From assembly GCF_014203545.1 (NCBI RefSeq), contig NZ_JACHJG010000017.1, positions 113,631-177,630 on the forward strand: 64,000 nucleotides of DNA, given 5' to 3'. The stretch comes from Streptomyces netropsis. Lineage in GTDB: Bacteria > Actinomycetota > Actinomycetes > Streptomycetales > Streptomycetaceae. Positions 38,515-47,705 of this stretch are shown here, in pieces. The stretch's first letter is position 1. Every line of letters begins with the position of its first letter. Made by a program: the position numbers and the translations under genes. The notes under the pieces are model-generated. The model was not told where the DNA came from. It searched no databases and saw only the letters and a list, made by a program, of their open reading frames with translations.

Positions 38515-39264
38515 ATGTCGAAGCACACCACTTTCCGTAATTCCAGTAAGACCCTTCTCCGTGCCCGTACCGCCGTCGTCGTGGCTGTCGGACTCGGTGC
38601 CTCGGTCGCGCTGGGCACCGGCGCGGCGCTCGCCGCGGACACCACCTCCGCTCAGGCACAGCTTCCGGCCTTCGCCTCCGTCGCGGCCCTGGACGACGCG
38701 CTGAACGCGCAGGCCGAGACGCAGCTGAAGGTCGCGGCCAAGGAGAAGGCCAAGGCCCAGCAGGACGCCGCGAAGCGCGCCGCCGACGCCCGTAAGAAGG
38801 CGGAGGCTTCCCGTAAGCAGGCCGAGGCCGCCCGTAAGAGCATCGACGCCTGGGTCGCGCCGGTCGCGGGCTACCAGGTCGGCCAGCCGTTCGGTAAGGC
38901 CGGCAGCATGTGGGCGAACAAGCACAGCGGCCAGGACCTGGTCGTCGGCACCGGTACGTCCGTCATGGCCGTGCACGGCGGTACGGTCGTGAAGGCCGGC
39001 CCGAACGGCGGCGGCGACGGCCCGGCGTACGGCAACGCCATCGTGATCAAGCACGACAACAACACGTACTCGCAGTACGCGCACCTCTCGCAGGTGAAGG
39101 TCTCGGTCGGCCAGACCGTGACCACCGGCCAGCAGATCGGCCTGTCGGGCTCCACCGGCAATTCGTCCGGCCCCCACCTGCACTTCGAGATCCGTACGAC
39201 CCCGAACTACGGCACCGCCGTCGAGCCGGTCGCCTTCCTGAAGGCCCACGGCGAGAACCTCTGA
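38515..39264 (+). CDS. Secreted M23 (LytM-type) metallopeptidase
   Basis: 249 residues; cleaves peptidoglycan cross-bridges. Signal peptide about 1-41 (cleavage near ALAAD), a charged coiled-coil segment of Lys/Ala/Glu (65-110), and an M23 domain (about 115-245) with zinc ligands in NKHSGQD and the HLH of GPHLHFEI. ATG 38515 follows GGAGG; an earlier in-frame start lies in the structured leader. The envelope-stress operon sigE-cse lies 0.7 kb downstream, but control of this gene by SigE is not evident from its promoter. Confidence 0.93.
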   Translation: MSKHTTFRNSSKTLLRARTAVVVAVGLGASVALGTGAALAADTTSAQAQLPAFASVAALDDALNAQAETQLKVAAKEKAKAQQDAAKRAADARKKAEASRKQAEAARKSIDAWVAPVAGYQVGQPFGKAGSMWANKHSGQDLVVGTGTSVMAVHGGTVVKAGPNGGGDGPAYGNAIVIKHDNNTYSQYAHLSQVKVSVGQTVTTGQQIGLSGSTGNSSGPHLHFEIRTTPNYGTAVEPVAFLKAHGENL

Positions 39265-39301
39265 TCCAGGCGGATATCTGAGAATCACATACTGCGGGGA
39301 C

Positions 39302-39343
39302 CACGGGCCCCCGAGCCGGACACCACCGGCTCGGGGGCCCGTG
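39302..39343. terminator. Long GC-rich hairpin after the M23 gene
   Basis: Perfect 18-bp stem (39302-39319 with 39326-39343), 6-nt loop, no T-run. Confidence 0.75.
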
Positions 39344-39472
39344 CCGTGTCCGTGGATATGTCGGTCACCGAATATTTCGGTCACCGAAATCCCCGCCGGA
39401 ATTCTGGGGAAGCGGACCGGCGCGGCCCGTGCCTACGGTGTTGGGGAAGGCCGTGGACCCCGGGAGCACACC

Positions 39473-39934
39473 ATGATCAAGGGAATCGCCATCACCGCCG
39501 TCTGGGTTCTCGACCAGGACCGGGCGAAGGAGTTCTACACGGACAAGCTCGGCCTCGAGGTCCGTACCGATATGACCATGGGCGGCGACAAGGGCATGCG
39601 CTGGCTCACGGTCGGCGCCCAGGACCAGCCCGAGGTGGAGCTGACGCTGATGGTCCCCGGGCCGCCCGGGATGGACGCCGAGTCGGGGGAGGCCCTGAGG
39701 AAGCTGGTCTCCAAGGGGATCCTGGGCGCGGGGGTGCTGAGCACCGACGACGTCCAGCGCGACTACGAGACGCTCAAGGCCAAGGGCGTCGAATTCCTCC
39801 AGGAGCCGCAGGAGCGCCCGTACGGCACCGAGGCGATCCTCCGGGACGACTCGGGCAACTGGTTCTCCCTGACCCAGCCCGGCGAGCGGCTGGACCTCGA
39901 CAAGGACCGGGGCGAGTGCGTGGACCCGATGTAG
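39473..39934 (+). CDS. VOC-family (glyoxalase/bleomycin resistance) protein
   Basis: 153 residues, two beta-alpha-beta-beta-beta modules: AVWVLDQDRAKEFYTDKLGLEVR and the second ending GTEAILRDDSGNWFSLTQP. Metal ligands are not clear from sequence, so enzyme or binding protein is open. ATG 39473 follows GGGAG; earlier in-frame starts cross the hairpin. Ends 36 bp from convergent cseC. Confidence 0.9.
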   Translation: MIKGIAITAVWVLDQDRAKEFYTDKLGLEVRTDMTMGGDKGMRWLTVGAQDQPEVELTLMVPGPPGMDAESGEALRKLVSKGILGAGVLSTDDVQRDYETLKAKGVEFLQEPQERPYGTEAILRDDSGNWFSLTQPGERLDLDKDRGECVDPM

Positions 39935-39970
39935 CGGGTCCGACGCGGAGGGTCCGGACCTGGTCCGTCC

Positions 39971-41269
39971 CTAGTCCGGGACCTGGATGATCGGGAAGCT
40001 GCCGGTCGCCGTCGGCGACGACTCGGGCAGCCAGAGCACGGCGACCGCACCCCCGTCGCCCTCCGCCGTCGGGTCCGCGTTGCGGAAGGTGAGGCGCGCG
40101 CCGAGGACGCGGGCCTGGCCGGCCGCGATGGTCAGGCCCAGGCCGTGGCCCTTGCCCGCGCGGTCCTTGCTGCCCGTGCGGAAGCGGCTCGGGCCCTCCC
40201 GCAGCAGTTCCTCGGGGAAGCCGGGGCCGTGGTCGCGGACCCGCAGCACGCGGCCCTCGACCGTGACCTCGAAGGGCGCCTTGCCGTGCTTGGCGGCGTT
40301 GGCCAGGAGGTTGCCGAGGATCCGCTCCAGGCGGCGCGGGTCGGTGGAGACGTAGGCGTCACGGACGACCTTGACCTTCGCGTCCGGGGCCGCGGCCCGC
40401 ACCCGCCGGAGCACGAACTCGCCGAGCTCGATCTCCTGCATCTCCGCCCGCTCCGCGAAGCCGTCCAGCCGGGCGACCTCCAGGACGTCCTCGACGAGCG
40501 TGCGCATGGCCTGGGCCCGGTCCCGTACGAGCTCGGTGGGGCGGCCCGGCGGCAGCAGCTCGGCGGCCGTGAGCAGACCGGTGACGGGGGTGCGCAGCTC
40601 GTGCGCGATGTCGGCGGTGACGCGGCGCTCGGCCTCCAGCCGGTCCTGGAGGGCCTCGGCCATCCCGTCGACCGCGCGGGCGAGGTCGTCGGTCTCGTCG
40701 CGCACCCGGCCGCCGATGGCCTCGCGGACGCGCACGTCCGGGTCGCCGTCGGCGAGCTTGCGGGCGGCGGTCGCGGCCTTGCGTAGCCGCCGCGAGAGCT
40801 GGCCGCCCACGAGGACGCCCAGTGCGCAGCCGCCGAGGACGACGGAGACCGAGCCGACGATCAGCGCCTTGTCGAGGTCGTCGAGGATGTCGAAGCGGTC
40901 CTTGAACCGGGTGTGTATGGAGAGGACCTTGCCGTTGCGCAGCGGGACGGAGGCCCACACCTCGGGGGCGCCGTCACCGGAGTCCTGGAGGTAGGTGGCG
41001 CGCAGCCCGATGTCGGCGGCGTCGCGCAGCTGCTTCGGGAGCGCCGGGTCGTCCAGCTTCGCGCGGAGCATCAGCCGGCCGGTGGTCTCGTAGAAGCGCT
41101 GGGCGACCTGGACCCGCTCGTCCATCACGTCGCGGCTGTTGTCGAGCATGGAGACGCGGGCCGCGTTGTGCACGACGAGGCTCAGCGCGACGGCCACCAG
41201 GGCGCCGACGCCGGCGATGGCCAGGCTGACCTTCCAGCGCAGTCCGCTGCGGAGGGCGAGCTTCACCAC
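39971..41269 (-). CDS. cseC: Sensor histidine kinase CseC
   Basis: Senses cell-envelope damage and phosphorylates CseB, which turns on sigE. 432 residues: TM1 about 12-33, extracellular sensor of about 100 residues, TM2 about 136-156, HAMP, HisKA with His223 in IAHELRTPVTGLL, and HATPase with the G box GHGLGLTIA. Assigned as CseC from its order sigE-cseA-cseB-cseC. GTG start. 114 bp separate it from cseB. Confidence 0.9.
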   Translation of the reverse strand: MVKLALRSGLRWKVSLAIAGVGALVAVALSLVVHNAARVSMLDNSRDVMDERVQVAQRFYETTGRLMLRAKLDDPALPKQLRDAADIGLRATYLQDSGDGAPEVWASVPLRNGKVLSIHTRFKDRFDILDDLDKALIVGSVSVVLGGCALGVLVGGQLSRRLRKAATAARKLADGDPDVRVREAIGGRVRDETDDLARAVDGMAEALQDRLEAERRVTADIAHELRTPVTGLLTAAELLPPGRPTELVRDRAQAMRTLVEDVLEVARLDGFAERAEMQEIELGEFVLRRVRAAAPDAKVKVVRDAYVSTDPRRLERILGNLLANAAKHGKAPFEVTVEGRVLRVRDHGPGFPEELLREGPSRFRTGSKDRAGKGHGLGLTIAAGQARVLGARLTFRNADPTAEGDGGAVAVLWLPESSPTATGSFPIIQVPD

Positions 41270-41383
41270 GGCGCGACCGTGGCCTTGGCGGCCGCCGCCG
41301 GATCAAAATCGAACACAGCTGCGACACCGGTCGTGCCGTGCGCGATCATGCCCTTCGCCATGCGAGGGTTCACCACCTGGCGC

Positions 41384-42091
41384 TCAGCCTCTGAGCTTGT
41401 AGCCGAAACCACGGACCGTCTCGATCCGGTCCTGGCCGATCTTGCCCCGCAGCCGCTGCACGTGCACGTCCACCACGCGGGTGTCCCCGCCCCAGCCGTA
41501 GTCCCAGACCCGCTCCAGCAGCCGGTCCCGGGAGAGCACGGTGCCGGGCGCGGCCGAGAACTCCAGCAGCAGCCGCATCTCGGTCGGGGTCAGCGCGACG
41601 GGCAGGCCGGCCTTGCGGACCTCCATGCCCTCCGTGTCGACCTCCAGGTCGCCGAAGCGCAGCACGCCGCCCTCGATGGTGTCGGGGGCCTCGGACGCGG
41701 CGTTGCCGTTCGGCCCGCTCGCGTGGCCGAAGCGGCGCAGCACGGCCCGTATCCGGGCGACGAGCACGGCGCCGTCGAAGGGCTTGGTCACGTAGTCGTC
41801 GGCGCCGGCCTCCAGGCCGAGCACGACGTCGATGGAGTCCGCGCGGGCCGAGAGCATGATCACGGGCACGGTGGACTCGTCACGGATCCGGCGGCACAGG
41901 CTCACGCCGTCCAGGCCCGGGACCATGACGTCCAGCAACGCGATGTCCGGCTGACGCTCGCGGAATCTCTCCAGCCCCGTCAGCCCGTCCGGTACCGCGG
42001 TCACCTCGAAGCCGTCGCGCTCCAGCGCCAGCTGGGTGGCCTCGCGGATGACGTCGTCGTCCTCGACGAAGAGCACATGCGTATCGCCCAC
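41384..42091 (-). CDS. cseB: Response regulator CseB
   Basis: 235 residues, OmpR/PhoB type: receiver domain with Asp54 (IALLDVMVPGLDG) and a C-terminal winged helix (about 140-233, LTPTEMRLLLEFSAAPGTVLSR). In S. coelicolor it activates the sigE promoter when phosphorylated by CseC. GTG start, 7 nt after cseA. The same operon. Confidence 0.93.
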   Translation of the reverse strand: MGDTHVLFVEDDDVIREATQLALERDGFEVTAVPDGLTGLERFRERQPDIALLDVMVPGLDGVSLCRRIRDESTVPVIMLSARADSIDVVLGLEAGADDYVTKPFDGAVLVARIRAVLRRFGHASGPNGNAASEAPDTIEGGVLRFGDLEVDTEGMEVRKAGLPVALTPTEMRLLLEFSAAPGTVLSRDRLLERVWDYGWGGDTRVVDVHVQRLRGKIGQDRIETVRGFGYKLRG

Positions 42092-42098
42092 GCCGCTC

Positions 42099-42758
42099 TC
42101 AGCCCTCCGTTCCTTCGCTCGGGAGATCGGCCTTGCCGTCGTTCCCCGTCTTGCTGTAGTCCGTGTGCGTGCGGCCGGTCTCGCGGAACTCCTTGCCCGA
42201 CCAGTGGTACGTCACGACATCTTCGCCGGACGCGCAGCACACCGCGTCACCGGGGCCGTAGACCTGCTTGGTGACCCGGAGGTCGCGGCGGTCGATCTCG
42301 GCGTAGACGGGCGGCTGCTCGGCCACGAACACGTTCTCGTACCCGTCGCCCTTGGCACGGTACACATACGAGCCGATGCCGATGCCGTCACCGCAGGTCA
42401 GGATGTTCACCACGACGTCGGAACGGGAGCTGTCGGTCAGTTTCCCGTAGGTGATGTCGACCGGGTACTGGTTCTTCACGCACGGCTTGAGGTTCTTCTT
42501 GATCTGGTCGCTGACCTTCGGATCGCCCTTGATCAGCTTGACGGCGTCGACCTTCTCCTGGGCGGGAGTGGCCGACGCCGACGGCATACGGGTGGCTTTC
42601 GCCGCGGACTGGCTCTGGGCCGGGCCCTCTTTCCGTACGCCCTGACTGCTCGCGTCGCAGCCGGCAAGCAGAAGACCGGCGACGGCGGCCATTCCCGCGA
42701 CCGCGCCGCCGGTGATCAGTGCCGGCTTGATGGGAGCCGCCTTTTTCAGGCCGCGCAC
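42099..42758 (-). CDS. cseA: Lipoprotein CseA
   Basis: 219 residues. Signal sequence with lipobox LLAGCD (Cys about 34), then an extracellular domain with four further cysteines. CseA is a negative modulator of the sigE signalling system in S. coelicolor. GTG 42758 lies inside the 3' end of sigE (13-nt overlap), so translation is probably coupled. The frame is open further upstream but that is the shadow of sigE. Confidence 0.9.
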   Translation of the reverse strand: MRGLKKAAPIKPALITGGAVAGMAAVAGLLLAGCDASSQGVRKEGPAQSQSAAKATRMPSASATPAQEKVDAVKLIKGDPKVSDQIKKNLKPCVKNQYPVDITYGKLTDSSRSDVVVNILTCGDGIGIGSYVYRAKGDGYENVFVAEQPPVYAEIDRRDLRVTKQVYGPGDAVCCASGEDVVTYHWSGKEFRETGRTHTDYSKTGNDGKADLPSEGTEG

Positions 42759-43294
42759 CGTTCCTGCCCCCGCTCGCTGCGTTCGAGGGCGTGGAAGTCC
42801 AGGTCGCGGCTCTCCAGCTCCTGGCGCAGCCGGGCCAGGGCCCGGTGCAGCGTGCTCTTGACCGTGCCGGTCGACATGCCGAGCGCCTCCGCGGTCTCCT
42901 CGGTGCTCATCTGCTCCCAGTGTCGCAGCACGACCACGCTGCGCTGCTTGGGTGCCAGGACTCCGAGGATGTCCATCAGCAGGGCGCGATCGGCGTGCTG
43001 CTCGGTGCCGTCCTCGACGCGTGCGTCGGGGAGCTGCTCCGTGGGCACCTCGTCGAGCTTCCGGGCGCGCCACCACTCCGTACGAGTGTTGATCATGACA
43101 CGACGCAGATAGGCGTCGGCAAGCGACTTGTCCGCTATGCCTTCCCAGCGGCCGTAGGTGCGCACCAGGGCGGTCTGGAGGAGGTCCTGCGCGTCGATGG
43201 GGTCCGGCACGAGACGGCGGGCGCTGCGCAGGAGGGCGTCCTGACGGTTGCGCACGTACTCTTCGAAGTCCAGAACCTTGCCGCTGCTGGCCAT
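42746..43294 (-). CDS. sigE: ECF sigma factor SigE
   Basis: Directs RNA polymerase to cell-envelope stress genes. 182 residues: region 2 (YVRNRQDALLRSARRLVPDP ... AQDLLQTALVRTYGRW) and region 4 (LAPKQRSVVVLRHWEQMSTEE, GTVKSTLHRALARLR). ATG 43294 has GGAGG 8 nt upstream. In this type there is no anti-sigma gene; control is by CseB/CseC at transcription. A -10-like TAGCGT on the minus strand (43362-43357) may mark its promoter. Confidence 0.94.
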   Translation of the reverse strand: MASSGKVLDFEEYVRNRQDALLRSARRLVPDPIDAQDLLQTALVRTYGRWEGIADKSLADAYLRRVMINTRTEWWRARKLDEVPTEQLPDARVEDGTEQHADRALLMDILGVLAPKQRSVVVLRHWEQMSTEETAEALGMSTGTVKSTLHRALARLRQELESRDLDFHALERSERGQERCAA

Positions 43295-43537
43295 CTCGCA
43301 GCCTCCATTCCGCTTGCGTCCCCACGTCACGCTGGTGGTCCTCCAGCACGAGTAGGACGCTACGGAGACGCTGTTGCGGCGTGATGTGCAGCAGCCCTTC
43401 GACTGGTGCACAGCTACCCATAGGTTGTGTAACAGCGGGGAGGAAAGAGCGGCTCTGTCCGTTTCGCAGGGCGAAACGAACACGCAGCGACGAAACAAAG
43501 GAGCGCCGGGCCAGGGCCGTAGGACTTCCCGGGCGGG

Positions 43538-44431
43538 CTACGTCAGCGGCAGCCGGTACGTCCCGTCGGCGAGCGGCTCGACCAGCCCGTCGGCGACGAG
43601 TCCGTCCAGCGCGCGGGCCCGCTGCACGGGCTCGTCCCACACCGCGTCCAGCGCCGACTGCGGCACCGGCCCGACCGCCTCGCGCAGCACCGCCAGCAGC
43701 TTGCCGCGCACCTGCCGGTCCGTACCGGCGTAGGTCTGGCCGCGCCGCGGCGGGCCGTCGTGGGCGGGCGACCCGGCGGCCTTCCAGGCGCAGCGCCCGG
43801 CGATCGGGCAGCGCGCGCAGGAAGGGGTGCGGGCGGTGCAGACCAGCGCCCCCAGCTCCATCGTCGCGGCCGCCCAGCGCGCGGCGACCGGCTCCTCCTC
43901 GGGGAGCAGCGCGCGGGCGAGCTTGCGCTCGGCGGCCGTCGTGGCGTTCGGCGGGTACTGCGCGCCGCTCACCGCCCGGGCGAAGACCCGGCGGACGTTG
44001 GTGTCGAGGACCGCGTGCCGCTGCCCGTACGCGAAGGACGCCACGGCGGCCGCCGTGTACTCGCCGACGCCCGGCAGCGCCAGCAGCTTGGCGTGGTCGC
44101 GCGGCACGTCGCCGCCGTGCCGCTCCGTGATGGCCGCCGCCGCGCCGTGCAGCCGCAGCGCGCGCCGTGGATAGCCGAGCCGGCCCCAGGCGCGCACCGC
44201 CTCACCGGGCGGCTCGGCGGCCAGGTCGGCGGGGCGCGGCCAGCGGGCGAGCCACTGCTCGTAGACCGGCAGGACCCGGCTGACAGGCGTCTGCTGGAGC
44301 ATGAACTCGCTGACCATCACCCCCCACGGTCCGGCCTCGGGGCGGCGCCACGGCAGATCGCGGGCGTGCTCGTCGAACCAGTCGATGACGGGGGCGTGCA
44401 GGACGGTGGGCGTCTGGGGCATGGCAGTCAT
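43538..44431 (-). CDS. mutY: A/G-specific adenine glycosylase
   Basis: Removes A mispaired with 8-oxoguanine. 297 residues: catalytic Glu in SEFMLQQTPVSRV, HhH-GPD motif LPGVGEYTAAAV with Asp in VLDTNVRRVF, and the [4Fe-4S] cluster C-x6-C-x2-C-x5-C (CTARTPSCARCPIAGRC). The C-terminal Nudix-like domain of E. coli MutY is missing; in its place is a short winged-helix-like tail, as in actinobacteria. Start ATG 44431; an in-frame ATG 9 nt later is possible. Confidence 0.94.
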   Translation of the reverse strand: MTAMPQTPTVLHAPVIDWFDEHARDLPWRRPEAGPWGVMVSEFMLQQTPVSRVLPVYEQWLARWPRPADLAAEPPGEAVRAWGRLGYPRRALRLHGAAAAITERHGGDVPRDHAKLLALPGVGEYTAAAVASFAYGQRHAVLDTNVRRVFARAVSGAQYPPNATTAAERKLARALLPEEEPVAARWAAATMELGALVCTARTPSCARCPIAGRCAWKAAGSPAHDGPPRRGQTYAGTDRQVRGKLLAVLREAVGPVPQSALDAVWDEPVQRARALDGLVADGLVEPLADGTYRLPLT

Positions 44432-44541
44432 GGCGTCACCGATCCTGGCACGGGCGCGTACGACGGGGAAACGCGCCGGGCCCCGAACACCTGACTTTCG
44501 ACAGGGGCGCGCGGTGGACGGACGCTTGTACCGTCGAGGCG

Positions 44542-46962
44542 GTGAGACGCACGACGGCCCCGAGGACGGGGCGGGTTTCGACAGCGGGCCGGGTTCTGTC
44601 GGCGGCGCGGGCCGTACCGGCCGCGCGTGCCCTGCGGGACGCCCTGCTGTGGGCGGTACTCGCCGCGCCCGCGATCGGCACCGCCTGGCTCGGTCTGACC
44701 GGGCCGCAGCCCTGGTGGCGGCAGGCGGGCGCGTTGGGCGTGCTCGCCGTGGCCGCCGCCGTGTCGCGGCTACGGCCCGTGCCGGCCCTCCTTCTCGCCG
44801 CGGCCCTGGGGTTCGCCGCGTCGCCGTCCCTCTTCACCCTCTCGTACGGGCCGGCGCTGTCGGTCCTCGGCTATCTGCTGGGCCGCCGCTCGGCCGCGCC
44901 GCGCCCGGCGCAGCTGGCCTTCGCGGGGATCGCCGCGGTGGGCACCGCGCTCGTGCTCCTCCGCGGCGCCGACCCGGTGATCGAATGGCTGGTTCTGATC
45001 GGCACGCTGCTGTTCGGCGGGGTCTTCCCCTGGCTGACCGGCCGCTACCGGCGCCAGTACCGCGAACTGGTGGCCGCGGGCTGGAGCCGCGCGGCGCAGC
45101 TGGAGCGGGAGCAGGAGATCGTCGCGGACCGCGCCCGGCTGCGCGAGCGGGCCCGGATCGCCCGGGACATGCACGACTCCCTCGGCCACGAGCTGAGCCT
45201 GATCGCCCTGCGGGCCGGCGCCCTCCAGGTCGCCCCCGGCCTCGACCCCGCCCACCGCACGGCGGCCGCGGACCTCCGCGCGGCGGCGGCCGCCGCGACG
45301 GACCGCCTCCACGACATCATCGGCGTCCTCCGCGACCCCGAACCCGGGCCCACCCCGCCCACGGCCCCGCTCGTCCCGGCGGACGAGACCATCCCCGCGC
45401 TCGTCGAGCGCGCGGCCAGCTCGGGCCTGTGCGTGCGGTTGCGCGTGCGCGCGGCTTCCGGGGACGGCGGGGCGCCGCGGGCTGTGGCCGGTCGGGGCGG
45501 GACCGTGCGGGGCGGTGTTCCGGCCGAGCCCGCCGCGGCCGGTGCCCGGCAGCCGGTGCGCCTGCGCGTGCGCGCGGTTACGGGGAGCGGCGAGGCATCG
45601 ACGGCCGTGGTCGGCCGGAACGAGGCCGTGCGGCACGGTGCACCCACCGGGGCGGCTCCCACTGAGGCGGTTCCCACCGGGGCGGTTCCCACCGAGGCCG
45701 TCCCGGCCGGGGCCGGGGAGCCGGTTCGCGTGCGCGCGGCTTCCGGTGGCGGCGGGCTGCCGAGGGACGTGACCGGTCGGAGCGGGGCCGTGCGTGGTGT
45801 TTCCGCCGGGGCCGCCCCGGCCGGGGCCGGGGAGCCGGTGCGTGTCCGTGCAGTTTCCGGGGATGGCGGGGTGCAGAGGGCTGCGGCCGGTGGCGCGGCC
45901 GGTGCCCGGCAGCTGGTGCCGGAGGTCGACGACTCCGGCGGGGCGATATCGGCTGGGGCGCGGCAGGGCGCTTCCGGCGCTCCGACCATGGCGGAGCGGG
46001 CCGCCTACCGGGTGGTGCAGGAGGCCCTGACCAACGCGGCCAAGCACGCGCCGGGCGCGGAGGTCGAGGTGACGGTCGAGCACGGCCCGCACGAGACCGT
46101 GGTGACGGTCGTGAACGGCCCGGCGTCGGCCGACGCCGCCCGCCCAGCGGCCCCCGGCGGCAAGCCTCTGCCGGACGACCACGGCCCGGCGGAGCCGGCG
46201 GGAGGGGCCGCGGCGGCCAGCCACGGCCCGTCGACCGTCGGGGCCGCCCCCGCGGCGGGCGGCGTCGGGCAGACGTCGGGCATCTGTGACCCGGCGGAGA
46301 ACATCAGTCGGGCCGCAGGGGCCGGCCACGGCCCGTCGACCGGCGGCGGCGTACGGGCGTCCGCCCGTAAAAACCCTGCGCCAGCGCCGCCAGGCAACGG
46401 CACGGGACTGCTCGGCCTGCGGGAACGGGCCGCCCTCACCGGAGGCGAGTGCGTCGCGGGACCCTACGAGGGCGGCTTCCGCGTGGTGGCGCGCCTGCCC
46501 CACACGGCGGCCGGCCCCGGCCCGGGCCCCGCCCCCGGCGACGGCCACGCGTTCACCCGCGCCCGCCGCGCGGCACGCCGACGCTTCGCCGTGCCCTTCG
46601 CCGTCGCGGGCGTCTGCGCCGCCCTGTTCGTGGCGGGCGCCTTCGGCTGGTACGCCTACATCAAGACGCACTCCGTGCTGACGCCCGCCGACTACGCGGG
46701 ACTGCGCGTCGGCGCGCCCTACGCGGACGTCGAGCCCGTCCTGCCCGACCTGACCGTCACCGATCCACCGGCCGACCGGGCAGTCGTGCCCCCGCCGCCC
46801 GGCGCGCAGTGCCGTTACTACCGGTCGACCGGCGAGCTTTTCGTGAGCGTCGATCACTTCCGGCTCTGCTTCCGCGACGGCCACCTCGTGTCGAAGCACG
46901 CCGTTCCCCGGGTCGGTGTGCCCGACGTCGTACAGCAAGAAGAGAAGGAGTGGGTGCGGTGA
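44542..46962 (+). CDS. Sensor histidine kinase with repeat insertions and C-terminal membrane domain
   Basis: 806 residues, twice the usual size. About six membrane helices (33-165), HisKA_3 with His211 in RDMHDSLGHELSL, HATPase N box EALTNAAKH (494-502) and G box GNGTGLLGLRERA (618-630). Between HisKA_3 and the N box is a 170-residue insertion with four tandem copies of an RVRA-(A/V)-(S/T)-G-x-G unit (starting near residues 300, 342, 396, 434). A second low-complexity insertion (about 528-615) separates N and G boxes. After the kinase comes a further helix (683-705) and an outside domain with two cysteines. GTG start 7 nt after TACCGT (44529-44534). Overlaps its response regulator. Confidence 0.88.
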   Translation: MRRTTAPRTGRVSTAGRVLSAARAVPAARALRDALLWAVLAAPAIGTAWLGLTGPQPWWRQAGALGVLAVAAAVSRLRPVPALLLAAALGFAASPSLFTLSYGPALSVLGYLLGRRSAAPRPAQLAFAGIAAVGTALVLLRGADPVIEWLVLIGTLLFGGVFPWLTGRYRRQYRELVAAGWSRAAQLEREQEIVADRARLRERARIARDMHDSLGHELSLIALRAGALQVAPGLDPAHRTAAADLRAAAAAATDRLHDIIGVLRDPEPGPTPPTAPLVPADETIPALVERAASSGLCVRLRVRAASGDGGAPRAVAGRGGTVRGGVPAEPAAAGARQPVRLRVRAVTGSGEASTAVVGRNEAVRHGAPTGAAPTEAVPTGAVPTEAVPAGAGEPVRVRAASGGGGLPRDVTGRSGAVRGVSAGAAPAGAGEPVRVRAVSGDGGVQRAAAGGAAGARQLVPEVDDSGGAISAGARQGASGAPTMAERAAYRVVQEALTNAAKHAPGAEVEVTVEHGPHETVVTVVNGPASADAARPAAPGGKPLPDDHGPAEPAGGAAAASHGPSTVGAAPAAGGVGQTSGICDPAENISRAAGAGHGPSTGGGVRASARKNPAPAPPGNGTGLLGLRERAALTGGECVAGPYEGGFRVVARLPHTAAGPGPGPAPGDGHAFTRARRAARRRFAVPFAVAGVCAALFVAGAFGWYAYIKTHSVLTPADYAGLRVGAPYADVEPVLPDLTVTDPPADRAVVPPPPGAQCRYYRSTGELFVSVDHFRLCFRDGHLVSKHAVPRVGVPDVVQQEEKEWVR
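45430..45930 (+). repeat. In-frame tandem repeats inside the kinase gene
   Basis: Four degenerate units of roughly 115-160 bp, each coding an RVRA-x-x-G core followed by a GR-x-x-x-VR segment. Between units 2 and 3 (45643-45714) lies a smaller repeat coding alternating PTGA/PTEAVP, about 30 nt long. Copies differ, so the expansion is not recent. Confidence 0.75.
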
Positions 46963-47621
46963 CGACGATCAGAGTGCTGCTCGCGGACGACGAGACCATG
47001 ATCCGGGCGGGCGTACGGGCCATCCTCGCCGCGGACCCGGGCATCGATGTGGTCGCCGAGGCGGCGGACGGCCGCGAGGCCGTCGAGGCGGTCCGCGCGC
47101 ACCGGCCCGACGTGGCGCTCCTCGACATCCGGATGCCGCGCCTGGACGGGCTCGCCGCGTGCGAGGAGATCCGCCGCACCACCCCCGGCACGGCCGTCGC
47201 CGTCCTCACCACCTTCTCCGAGGACGCGTACGTCTCCCGCGCCCTCGGCGGCGGGGCCACCGGGTTCCTCCTCAAGTCCGGCGACCCGTACGAGCTGATG
47301 GCCGGTGTCCGTGCCGTGGCCGACGGCGGCGCGTACCTCTCCCCGAAGGTCGCCCGGCACGTCATCGCCGAGCTGGGCGGCGAACGGCTGATGCGCGGCG
47401 CCGCCGCCCGCGCCCGGACCGCCGGGCTCACCGCACGCGAGCGGGACGTCCTGGCCCTGGTGGGGGCCGGGCTCTCCAACGCGGGGATCGCCCGCCGGCT
47501 GCACCTCGTCGAGGGCACGGTCAAGGGCTACGTGAGCGCGATCCTGAACCATCTGGAGGTCGGCAACCGCGTCCAGGCGGCGATCGTCGCCTACGAGGCC
47601 GGGCTGGTGACCGAGGGCTGA
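46959..47621 (+). CDS. LuxR-type response regulator
   Basis: 220 residues: receiver with Asp56 (VALLDIRMPRLDG) and conserved Lys in FLLKSG; LuxR HTH about 150-210 (LTARERDVLALVGAGLSNAGI). GTG overlaps the kinase stop (GTGA), so it is the cognate partner. GAAGGAG lies upstream in the kinase gene. Confidence 0.94.
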   Translation: MTTIRVLLADDETMIRAGVRAILAADPGIDVVAEAADGREAVEAVRAHRPDVALLDIRMPRLDGLAACEEIRRTTPGTAVAVLTTFSEDAYVSRALGGGATGFLLKSGDPYELMAGVRAVADGGAYLSPKVARHVIAELGGERLMRGAAARARTAGLTARERDVLALVGAGLSNAGIARRLHLVEGTVKGYVSAILNHLEVGNRVQAAIVAYEAGLVTEG

Positions 47622-47705
47622 CCGGCCACTCCCTCGGCCCCATCGATCGACTCCTGGCCGGTACCCGGCTGGTACCCCGGGGACGATCGGGGTGGAATGG
47701 GGATC

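Noticed and set aside
44770..46938. A 722-residue open frame antisense to the repeat-containing kinase
   Set aside because: The plus-strand frame has all kinase motifs; the antisense frame has none.
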